Positions 1 to 6,243 of a DNA stretch of 9,998 bases are shown piece by piece; position 1 is the first letter of the stretch; each line of letters begins with the position of its first letter. The DNA comes from Pseudonocardia autotrophica. GTDB taxonomy: Bacteria > Actinomycetota > Actinomycetes > Mycobacteriales > Pseudonocardiaceae. Under the pieces are notes generated by a model, which made no database searches, was not told the DNA's origin, and was given only the letters and a program-made list of their open reading frames with translations. A program made the position numbers and the translations under genes. The stretch lies in the NCBI RefSeq assembly GCF_000717175.1, contig NZ_JNYD01000062.1:1-9998 (forward strand), in the 5' to 3' direction.

Positions 1-140
1 GACTCGGGTTCACGTGCACCAAGCGCGAACGAGCACAGCCGACCCCGCCCAGATTCTCATCCTTCAAGGCGGCCCGGGGTAGGGCCATGACATCTCAGAT
101 GGAGAACCCATCGGGCGGGGCCACCCTGATCGCCACGATG
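1..140. other. Left-edge non-coding stretch downstream of the aldo/keto reductase gene
   Basis: I recognise no gene here. The frames are open only because stop codons are rare in such G+C-rich DNA, and the translations look like nothing known. Two weak inverted repeats are visible: GGCCC/GGGCC (71-75 with 82-86) and GATGG/CCATC (98-102 with 108-112). Each has 5-bp arms and no T-tract, so either could be a poor terminator for the minus-strand gene ending at 141, but I would not call one. Confidence 0.5.
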
Positions 141-974
141 TCAGTTGAACTCGTCCGGGTGCGGGCCCAGGCGGGCGCCGGGGTCGCCCTTGTCGAGGCC
201 GCTGATCGTCGCGACGTCGTCGTCGGCCAGCTCGAAGTCGAAGACGTCGATGTTCTCCGCGATGCGCGAGGGCGTCACCGACTTGGGGAACACGACGTTG
301 CCGAGCTGGACGTGCCAGCGGAGCACGATCTGCGCCGGGCTCTTGCCGTACTTCTCCGCGAGCGAGGTGAGGAGCTCGTTCTTCAGCAGCGCGCCGCCCT
401 GGCCGATCGGGCTCCACGCCTCGGTCGCGATGGCGTTGTCCCGGTGGTACTGGCGCAGCTGGGGCTGGGTGAAGGTCGGGTGCAGCTCGATCTGGTTGAC
501 CGAGGGCACCGTGTCCGTCTCGGCGGCCAGCCGGTCCAGGTGCGGCACCTGGAAGTTCGAGACGCCGATGGAGCGGACCTTGCCCGCGGCCTTCGCCTGC
601 TCGAGCCCGCGCCAGGTCTCCACGTAGTCGTCGCGCTTCGGCAGCGGCCAGTGGATCAGGTAGAGGTCCACGTGGTCGAGACCGAGCTTGGTGAGGCTCT
701 CCTCGAGCGCCTTCTGCGCCTCGTCCCGGCCGTGCCGGCTGTTGTTGAGCTTCGTGGTGACGAAGATCTCGTCCCGGGAGAGCCCGGACTCGGCGATCGC
801 CTGCCCGACGCCCTCCTCGTTGCCGTACATCTGAGCGGTGTCGATGTGGCGGTAGCCCGCGTCGAACGCCTGCTTCACGGCGTCGACCGTCGCCTGCCCC
901 GGGTCGATCTGGAAGACGCCGAAGCCGAACTGCGGGATCCGGACACCGTCGTTGAGCGTGATCGTCGGAACCAT
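141..974 (-). CDS. Aldo/keto reductase (AKR5-like, 2,5-diketo-D-gluconate reductase type)
   Basis: A 277-residue NAD(P)H-dependent aldo/keto reductase, soluble and cytoplasmic, expected to reduce an aldehyde or ketone to an alcohol. The family tetrad is complete: Asp45 and Tyr50 in DTAQMYGNE, Lys75 in VTTKLNN, and His108 in YLIHWPLP. SIGVSNF, the NQIELHP stretch and the C-terminal FPKSVTPSRIAEN (NADPH phosphate-binding loop) are also present, and the length is normal for the family. I take the ATG at 974 as the start because family alignment begins at MVPTITLNDG. A TTG at 1007 would overlap the upstream stop but adds eleven residues outside the family. The gene follows the DUF998 gene by 29 bases on the same strand and is probably co-transcribed. 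The physiological substrate cannot be told from sequence. It could be a detoxifying reductase. Confidence 0.93.
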   Translation of the reverse strand: MVPTITLNDGVRIPQFGFGVFQIDPGQATVDAVKQAFDAGYRHIDTAQMYGNEEGVGQAIAESGLSRDEIFVTTKLNNSRHGRDEAQKALEESLTKLGLDHVDLYLIHWPLPKRDDYVETWRGLEQAKAAGKVRSIGVSNFQVPHLDRLAAETDTVPSVNQIELHPTFTQPQLRQYHRDNAIATEAWSPIGQGGALLKNELLTSLAEKYGKSPAQIVLRWHVQLGNVVFPKSVTPSRIAENIDVFDFELADDDVATISGLDKGDPGARLGPHPDEFN

Positions 975-1003
975 GCATCCGTGATACCGCGCGCGCGGAC
1001 GGG

Positions 1004-1750
1004 TCAATCGCGGGACATCTCACGCCCGGACCGGGAATCCGCGACGACGTCCGGGGAAGGCGCGACGGGCGTGCGCCGCGCGGCCGCCAGCCCCCACAGG
1101 CCCAGCGCGACCACGACCAGCACCTCGGTGAGCGCCAGCCCCCTCTCGATCAGGCCCAACGGGACCGCCTGCCACCAGGACACGCCGGTGAACGGGCGCT
1201 GCGCGAAGCCGACGAGGATCGGGGTGAACCACAGCAGCGACGCGACGGCGAGCCACCGCACCCACGCCGCCGGCCGGGCCCACGGCCCCCGCTCCGGCGC
1301 GGCCGCGCGGCGGTACCGGCGGGCGACGAGGATCGCGGCGACCGGCAGGGCGAGGAAGGCCACGAGGCTGGCGTAGCGGTGGATGGTGCCGCCCACGCTC
1401 GGGCCGACCGCCCAGTTCGTCTTCTCGAACACCACGACGGCGACCAGCCCCACGGCGGCCAGCACCAGGCCCGACGAGGCACCCGACACGGCCCGGACCA
1501 GGCCGGCGCGCGCGTGCGCGACCAGCACGCACAGGGCCGCGGCGGCGAAGGCCAGAACGCCGACGTCGAAGACCGGCTTGAGGTCCGGGTGCAGGGCGTA
1601 CTCGCTGATGGTGCGGCGGACCGGGTCGACCCGGCTGACGGCGAGGGTGAGCCCCAGGATCAGGACGACGGCGATCCCGGCACCCACCAGGCCGGCCAGC
1701 GCGAACGCACGCCCCACGGTGTCCCGAGTCGCCGCGGTGTCGTGCTCCAC
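1004..1750 (-). CDS. DUF998 family integral membrane protein
   Basis: A 248-residue, strongly hydrophobic protein with about six predicted membrane helices. One follows a short N-terminal cytoplasmic stretch (about residues 16-38), with others near 60-80, 90-110, 122-142, 165-183 and 195-222. The segment RRTISEYALHP after the first helix is the recognisable DUF998 signature. A hydrophilic tail closes the protein. The family has no settled function, so none is assigned. The start is GTG at 1750, supported by GGGAGG (1759-1764, minus strand) eight bases upstream. The gene lies 82 bases downstream of the degenerate sensor gene and just upstream of the aldo/keto reductase, all on one strand, so the three may form one transcription unit. 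A regulatory link between the sensor-like protein and this membrane protein is possible but is only inference from position. Confidence 0.85.
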   Translation of the reverse strand: MEHDTAATRDTVGRAFALAGLVGAGIAVVLILGLTLAVSRVDPVRRTISEYALHPDLKPVFDVGVLAFAAAALCVLVAHARAGLVRAVSGASSGLVLAAVGLVAVVVFEKTNWAVGPSVGGTIHRYASLVAFLALPVAAILVARRYRRAAAPERGPWARPAAWVRWLAVASLLWFTPILVGFAQRPFTGVSWWQAVPLGLIERGLALTEVLVVVALGLWGLAAARRTPVAPSPDVVADSRSGREMSRD

Positions 1751-1779
1751 GTGTCCGGCCTCCCGGTCGCTCGGTCGAT

Positions 1780-1789
1780 GGTCGACCGT
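1780..1789 (-). promoter_or_regulatory. GGTCGACCGT motif in the leader of the DUF998 gene
   Basis: This contains the palindrome GGTCGACC (1780-1787) and sits inside a wider 6-bp inverted repeat, GGTCGA-TGG-TCGACC (1773-1787). It lies about 30 bases upstream of the GTG start at 1750. The same ten bases recur at 2668-2677 upstream of the neighbouring sensor-like gene. It may be a binding site shared by the two genes; no regulator can be named. Confidence 0.3.
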
Positions 1790-1832
1790 TCAACGATCTG
1801 TCGTACCGGCGAGGTTCCCGCGTGCCGTCCGG

Positions 1833-2591
1833 TCAGTCCACCGGTGTGCGCTGGGCCGGCACCACGGGGGCCGGGACCAGCGGGAGCATGGCCTCGACGA
1901 GGGTGCCGGGCAGGCCTCGGCGGACCACTAAGACCCCGCCGACGGCCGCGGCCCAGCCGCGCATGGCGTGCACGCCGGTGCCGGCGGTGAACCCCGCCGG
2001 GACGCCGGGGCCACCGTCCGTCACGGCGACGTCGAGGAAGTCCCCCCGCGCCCGGATCCGGACGCGCGCCGGGGCACCGGGGGCGTGCCGCGCGGCGTTC
2101 GTGAGCGCCTCCACGGCGATCCGGTACGCCGCGGCCTCGACGGCGGGGTCCAGGGCGGGCAGCGGCCACACCTCGACGGCGGCGCCGCCGAGCGCGCGGG
2201 CGGCGGCCGTGAGGGCCGCGACCAGGCCGCCGGGCACGTGGGCGCCGGCGAGCTCGCGGGTGGCGTGCACGGCGGACTCGGCCACCGACGCGGCCCGGAC
2301 GGCCTGCGCGAGCTGGCCCACCAGGGCGTCGAGCAGCAGGGCGTCCCGGCGCCGGACGGGCGGCAGCACGAGCGCGCCGACGGTCTCGACGCCGTAGCCC
2401 AGCGGCACCCGCTCCACGCGCTCCGGCCAGGCCCCAACGCCGGTCACGATCCGGCCGTCGACCTCGAGGGCGGCGAAGGGCACGCGCAGCGTCTCGGCCA
2501 CGGTGCCGACCAGCGAGCCGAGCCACGTGGTGGACGCGCGGGCGGGACCGCCCTGGGTGATCTCCCGGACCGTGCTCATGAGGCCGTTCAT
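1833..2591 (-). CDS. Degenerate NarL-type sensor protein: GAF-like region plus HATPase, no phospho-acceptor helix
   Basis: A 252-residue protein. Residues about 20-100 resemble the GAF region that precedes the kinase core in actinobacterial NarL-type histidine kinases (LRVPFAALEVDG, then VERVPLGYGVETVGALVL). Residues about 118-240 form a HATPase_c domain, with the N box at EALTNAARHA (Glu161, Asn165, His169) and the G boxes at TDGGPGV (from Thr191) and GTGVHAMRGW (from Gly204). The HisKA_3 helix that should lie between them, with its ELHD motif, is absent. Residue 115 runs straight into GLVAALTAAARALGG, which normally follows that helix. The protein may therefore bind ATP without autophosphorylating, and could act as an anti-sigma-like or partner protein. 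No transmembrane helix and no adjacent response regulator is seen. The start is ATG at 2591, with GGGAG (2599-2603, minus strand) seven bases upstream. Confidence 0.82.
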   Translation of the reverse strand: MNGLMSTVREITQGGPARASTTWLGSLVGTVAETLRVPFAALEVDGRIVTGVGAWPERVERVPLGYGVETVGALVLPPVRRRDALLLDALVGQLAQAVRAASVAESAVHATRELAGAHVPGGLVAALTAAARALGGAAVEVWPLPALDPAVEAAAYRIAVEALTNAARHAPGAPARVRIRARGDFLDVAVTDGGPGVPAGFTAGTGVHAMRGWAAAVGGVLVVRRGLPGTLVEAMLPLVPAPVVPAQRTPVD

Positions 2592-2667
2592 CGCGGTGCT
2601 CCCGTTCGTGCCGTTCCCTCCGGAACATCGCCGGGAAGATCGTCGGCATTACGCCGGAGGTGACGCG

Positions 2668-2705
2668 GGTCGACCGTCCACCCGGTTGAGTGAGCTCGAC
2701 CGTCC
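2668..2705 (-). promoter_or_regulatory. Direct repeat TCGACCGTCC, two copies, upstream of the sensor-like gene
   Basis: TCGACCGTCC occurs at 2670-2679 and 2696-2705, with start points 26 bases apart. The first copy is part of the palindrome GGTCGACC (2668-2675). Both lie between the stop of the FAD/Fe-S dehydrogenase gene (2722) and the start of the sensor-like gene (2591). They may form a tandem operator for the downstream gene set, because GGTCGACCGT recurs at 1780-1789. No convincing -10/-35 pair was found next to them. Confidence 0.3.
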
Positions 2706-2721
2706 GACAGCAAGCCGGCCC

Positions 2722-5631
2722 TTACTTCCCCAGGCCCAGCGCCCGTGCCGCCAGCTGGGCGAGGTGCACCGGCTCCCGGGCGCCCGCCTGGCGGAGCTGG
2801 GTGCGGCAGGAGAAGCCGTCGGCCAGGACCTCGACGTCGGGCGCCGCCCCGCGGACCGCCGGCAGCAGCACCCGCTCGGCCGCCGCCATCGAGACCTCGT
2901 AGTGGCCCTTCTCGAAGCCGAAGTTGCCGGCGAGGCCGCAGCAGCCCGAGTCGAGCACCTCCGCGTCGATGCCGAGCGCCGCCATCACCGCGCGGTCGGC
3001 CTCCGAGCCCAGGTCCGCGTACTGGTGGCAGTGCAGCTGCACCAGCGCCCGGGCGCCGGGGCCCGAGACCGCCTCGCGCAGCTCGTCGACGTGCCCGGCC
3101 AGCAGCTCGGCGAAGGTGCGCACCCCGCCGGACATCGCCTTGGCCAGCGGCTCCTCGGGAAGCAGCTCCTCGCCGTCGGCGCGCAGGGCCGCGGTGCACG
3201 AGGGCTCCAGCCCGACGACCGGCACGCCCTCGGTCAGCCACGGCTCGATCGTGCGCAGCGACCGGCGCAGCACCCGCCGCGCCGCCCCGACCTGCCCGGT
3301 CGACGTCCAGGTCAGCCCGCAGCACACCGTGCGCGGGGGCAGCTCCACGGCGTAGCCGAGGAACTCCAGGACGGCCACGGCGTCGTCGGCGATGCCGGGG
3401 TCGAAGTGCTCGGTGAAGGTGTCCGGCCACAGCAGCAGCCGCCCGCGCGGCGCGTGCCGCGCCGGGCCCTCGACGAGCGCGCGGGACCGGGCCGACGTGG
3501 TGAACGTCTCGCGGGCGATCGCCGGGATCCCGCGCTCCGGCGCGATGCCGCCGGCCCGCTTGGCCAGCCCGGCCAGGAACGGGACCCGGGCCAGCGCGTT
3601 CAGCCCGTCGACCGCGCCCGCCGGCAGCTTCCCGACGAGCCGCAACCAGCGCGGCAGCGCTCCCATCGAGTAGTGCGAGGCCGGACGCAGCTTGTTCTTG
3701 TAGCGGTTGGCGAGGAACTCGGTCTTGTACGCGGCCATGTCCACGCCGACCGGGCAGTCGGTCTTGCAGCCCTTGCAGGACAGGCAGAGGTCGAGGGCGT
3801 CGGCGACGTCGTCGTCCTGCCAGCCGCCGGTGACCACCTGCCCGTTGGCCATCTCGAACAGCAGCCGGGCCCGCCCGCGGGTGGAGTGCTTCTCGTCGCC
3901 GGTCGCCCGGTAGCTGGGGCACATCACCCCGCCGTGCGCGGTCACGCACTTGCCCACGCCCAGGCAACGCCGGGTCGCCCGGGTGAACGAGCCGCGGTCG
4001 TGGGTGAAGGCGAGCTGCGGCTCGTCCGGCATCGTCGGCATCCCGACGAAGATCCGCAGGTCCTCGTCCATCCGCGCGGAGCGCACGATGCAGCCCGGGT
4101 TCATCCGGTCGTCCGGGTCGAAGACACCCTTGAACTCCTCGAACGCCGTGATCACGTCCGGCGGGTACATCCGGGGCAGCAGCTCGGAGCGGGCTCGCCC
4201 GTCGCCGTGCTCACCGGAGAGCGACCCGCCGTGGGCGACGACGGCGTCGGCCGCGTCCTCCATGAACGCCCGGAAGTTCGCGATCCCCGGCTCGGTGAGC
4301 AGGTCGAAGTCGATCCGGACGTGCAGGCAGCCGTCGCCGAAGTGGCCGTAGTAGACGCCCTTGCGCCCGTGCCGCTCGAGCACGCGGTCGAACTCCCGCA
4401 GGTAGGAGCCGAACTTCTCCGGCGGGACGGCGGCGTCCTCCCAGCCCGGCCAGGCCTCGCCGCCGTCCGGGCTGCGGGTGAGGATGCCCGCGCCGTCCTC
4501 GCGGATCCGCCACAGCGCCTTCATCCGCTTCGGGTCGGACTCGACGACGGCCTCGGTCAGCCCGTACGACTTCATCGCCTTCGCGACGGCGCGCGCCTTG
4601 TCCTCGGCCTCCTGCCGGGTCGCGCCGCCGGTCTCGACGTAGAGCCAGCCCCCGCCGGGCGGCAGCGCCTTCCAGCCCGTCTCGACGGGGTTCTGGGCGC
4701 GCAGGGCGGCGATCAGCCCGGCGTCCATGCCTTCGATGGTCAGCGGGGAGTGCTCGCGGACGACCATGACGTTGTCGGCGGCGATGTACGCGTCGGGGAA
4801 GCCGAGGACGGCCAGGGCGCGGGCCGGCGGCGACTCGACCAGCTTCATGGTCGCGGCGACCGTGGTGGCGAGCGTGCCCTCCGCCCCGACCAGCGCCCGG
4901 GCCAGGTCGAACCCGTTCTCCGGCAGCAGCTGGTCGAGGTTGTAGCCGGAGACCCGGCGGGTGAGGTCGGGGAAGGACTCGCGGACGCGGTCGCCGACCC
5001 GGTCGGCCAGCGCGCGCAGCTTCGCCGGGATCTCGCCCTGCGGCGCGGCCGTGTCGAGCCGCTCGCCGCGGTAGGTCAGGACCTCCAGGCCCACGGTGTT
5101 GTCGACGGTCTTGCCCCAGGCCACCGAGTGCGACCCGCAGGCGTTGTTGCCGATCATCCCGCCGATCGTGCAGCGGTTGTGGGTCGACGGGTCGGGGCCG
5201 AAGGTCAGCCCGTGCGGGGCCGCCGCGTCCCGGAGCTGGTCGCAGATCACCCCGGGCTGGACGCGCGCGGTCCGGGCCTCCGGGTCGAGCTCCAGCACCC
5301 TGTTCATGTGCCGGGTGAAGTCCAGCACCACCGCGGTGTTGACGGCCTGTCCGGCGATCGAGGTGCCCGCGCCGCGGGGCAGCACGGGGACCCGGTGCTC
5401 GCGGCACACGGCCAGCGCCGCCGCGACGTCGGCCTCGTCCCGCGGCGACACGACGCCGATCGGCACCTTGCGGTAGTTCGAGGCGTCGGCCGACCACATC
5501 GCGCGGTGCGCGGGGTCGAACCGGACCTCCCCGCCGACGACCCGGCGGAGGTCGGCGGCCAGCGCGGCCGCCGCGTCGGTCTCGGTTCCCGCGTCGGACA
5601 CGGCGGGGTCGGTCGGGACGTACGCACTCAC
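2722..5631 (-). CDS. FAD- and Fe-S-binding 2-hydroxyacid dehydrogenase (YdiJ-like, probable D-2-hydroxyglutarate dehydrogenase)
   Basis: A 969-residue fusion of a flavin dehydrogenase and an Fe-S electron-transfer module. The N-terminal PCMH-type FAD domain includes PRGAGTS (85-91) and GGMIGNNACGSHS. The FAD-oxidase C-terminal domain follows, with SGEHGDGRAR near residue 473. Next come two ferredoxin-like cysteine sets: C556, C562 and C571 followed by Pro, then C616, C619, C622 and C626 followed by Pro. Two CCG (cysteine-rich) repeats end the protein, with pairs at 770-771 and 897-898. This is the layout of E. coli YdiJ (a D-2-hydroxyglutarate dehydrogenase of about 1018 residues) and of Dld-II D-lactate dehydrogenases. 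The adjacent transhydrogenase favours D-2-hydroxyglutarate. The start is GTG at 5631, four bases past the zinc-ribbon gene stop. A longer reading to 5739 adds a Pro/Arg-rich stretch that overlaps that gene and is unlikely. D-lactate is the main alternative substrate. Confidence 0.92.
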   Translation of the reverse strand: MSAYVPTDPAVSDAGTETDAAAALAADLRRVVGGEVRFDPAHRAMWSADASNYRKVPIGVVSPRDEADVAAALAVCREHRVPVLPRGAGTSIAGQAVNTAVVLDFTRHMNRVLELDPEARTARVQPGVICDQLRDAAAPHGLTFGPDPSTHNRCTIGGMIGNNACGSHSVAWGKTVDNTVGLEVLTYRGERLDTAAPQGEIPAKLRALADRVGDRVRESFPDLTRRVSGYNLDQLLPENGFDLARALVGAEGTLATTVAATMKLVESPPARALAVLGFPDAYIAADNVMVVREHSPLTIEGMDAGLIAALRAQNPVETGWKALPPGGGWLYVETGGATRQEAEDKARAVAKAMKSYGLTEAVVESDPKRMKALWRIREDGAGILTRSPDGGEAWPGWEDAAVPPEKFGSYLREFDRVLERHGRKGVYYGHFGDGCLHVRIDFDLLTEPGIANFRAFMEDAADAVVAHGGSLSGEHGDGRARSELLPRMYPPDVITAFEEFKGVFDPDDRMNPGCIVRSARMDEDLRIFVGMPTMPDEPQLAFTHDRGSFTRATRRCLGVGKCVTAHGGVMCPSYRATGDEKHSTRGRARLLFEMANGQVVTGGWQDDDVADALDLCLSCKGCKTDCPVGVDMAAYKTEFLANRYKNKLRPASHYSMGALPRWLRLVGKLPAGAVDGLNALARVPFLAGLAKRAGGIAPERGIPAIARETFTTSARSRALVEGPARHAPRGRLLLWPDTFTEHFDPGIADDAVAVLEFLGYAVELPPRTVCCGLTWTSTGQVGAARRVLRRSLRTIEPWLTEGVPVVGLEPSCTAALRADGEELLPEEPLAKAMSGGVRTFAELLAGHVDELREAVSGPGARALVQLHCHQYADLGSEADRAVMAALGIDAEVLDSGCCGLAGNFGFEKGHYEVSMAAAERVLLPAVRGAAPDVEVLADGFSCRTQLRQAGAREPVHLAQLAARALGLGK

Positions 5632-5635
5632 GGGT

Positions 5636-6151
5636 TCAGTCTGACCCGCCGGGCGGGGTGGGGTTCGGAGCGGGGGCGGGCTCGCTCTTCGCGGGGGCGG
5701 CGGCCTTCTCCGCGTGCCCGTGGCCGTGACCTTGACCATGGCCGTGCCCGTGACCGTGGCCCGCGACGCCCTGGCCGGGCATCGGTGCCGTGCCGGACAG
5801 CTGGATGTCCCCCGCGCGCAGCGGGGCGTCGTGGTACTTGCCCTCGTGCGCCAGGATCGGCCGCTGGTCGCCGGCGATCTCGGGGTACTTCTCCTCGAGC
5901 TTCTGCCGCGCGTCCCAGGTCCGGCGCATCTTGTCGATGTACTCCGAGTTGCCGTCGTAGACGCCCTTCCACGTCTGCGGCATCTCGTCCTTGCTCAGGC
6001 CGGGGTTCGCCTGGCCGCCGAGCGAGAAGCCGGCCGGGACCTTGCGGGTCGCGCCGCCGCAGACGGGGCAGCCCGGGGCGGTGGTGTCGGACATGGACGC
6101 CAGGTGCTCGAAGCGCACACCGCACTCGCACCGGAAGACGTAGATCGGCAC
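5636..6151 (-). CDS. Long FmdB-type zinc-ribbon protein with His-rich tail
   Basis: A 171-residue protein. The first 40 residues are a clear FmdB/CxxC zinc ribbon: MPIYVFRCECG with Cys8 and Cys10, then CPVCGG with Cys28 and Cys31. FmdB proteins are usually much shorter. Here a charged middle region (about 45-110, including TWKGVYDGNSEYIDKMRRTW) is followed by a Gly/His stretch with seven histidines at 132-146 and a Pro/Ala-rich tail. The His tail suggests metal binding; regulator or metal-handling roles are both guesses. The start is GTG at 6151, with GAAGGA (6160-6165, minus strand) eight bases upstream. Its stop lies four bases before the FAD/Fe-S dehydrogenase start, so the two are very likely co-translated. 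It may therefore serve that enzyme's metal centres or expression, though this rests on position only. Calling it a transcription factor, as databases sometimes do, is not supported by any DNA-binding motif. Confidence 0.88.
   Translation of the reverse strand: MPIYVFRCECGVRFEHLASMSDTTAPGCPVCGGATRKVPAGFSLGGQANPGLSKDEMPQTWKGVYDGNSEYIDKMRRTWDARQKLEEKYPEIAGDQRPILAHEGKYHDAPLRAGDIQLSGTAPMPGQGVAGHGHGHGHGQGHGHGHAEKAAAPAKSEPAPAPNPTPPGGSD
5711..5761 (-). repeat. Low-complexity Gly-His coding repeat inside the zinc-ribbon gene
   Basis: Short GGNCAC-type hexamers encode alternating Gly and His with one Gln interruption (protein residues 131-147, histidines at 132, 134, 136, 138, 142, 144 and 146). Hexamer repeats of this kind can change copy number by slippage without shifting frame, so the histidine count may vary between strains. 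Confidence 0.75.
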
Positions 6152-6180
6152 TCGAACGATCCTTCGGACTCAGGTGACGA

Positions 6181-6219
6181 ACGGCACTTTCGCTCACTCG
6201 GTGTGAGCGAAAGTGCCGT
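6181..6219. terminator. Perfect 17-bp hairpin between the transhydrogenase and zinc-ribbon genes
   Basis: ACGGCACTTTCGCTCAC (6181-6197) and its exact reverse complement (6203-6219) are separated by five bases, TCGGT. The element lies 25 bases past the transhydrogenase stop (6244) and 30 bases before the zinc-ribbon start (6151). There is no T-tract on either strand, so it would be an actinobacterial-style I-shaped terminator, an mRNA-stabilising 3' hairpin, or a dispersed palindromic repeat. If it terminates, the zinc-ribbon and dehydrogenase genes need their own promoter, which I cannot place confidently. Confidence 0.7.
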
Positions 6220-6243
6220 CCGCTCAACGGGGGTGACGCGAGG

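Noticed and set aside
71..112. Two 5-bp inverted repeats as a terminator of the aldo/keto reductase gene
   Set aside because: The arms are short, there is no T-tract, and such repeats are expected by chance at this base composition.
975..1007. TTG start for the aldo/keto reductase overlapping the DUF998 stop
   Set aside because: The eleven added residues lie outside the family, and ATG 974 begins the conserved first strand.
87..1376. A long plus-strand open frame opposite the aldo/keto reductase and DUF998 genes
   Set aside because: Low-complexity translation with no recognisable fold; it spans two well-supported minus-strand genes.
5632..5739. Longer start for the FAD/Fe-S dehydrogenase
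   Set aside because: The added 36 residues are Pro/Arg-rich and overlap the zinc-ribbon gene. GTG 5631, right after that gene's stop, fits the family start.
5711..5761. Hexamer repeats as a CRISPR-like or minisatellite array
   Set aside because: They are in-frame Gly/His codons inside the zinc-ribbon gene, with no spacers.
2503..6177. A 1224-codon open frame on the plus strand, opposite the FAD/Fe-S dehydrogenase
   Set aside because: It is a shadow of the minus-strand gene's G/C third-position bias. The translation is Arg/Gly/Pro/Val-rich with no domain, while the opposite strand holds complete cofactor motifs.
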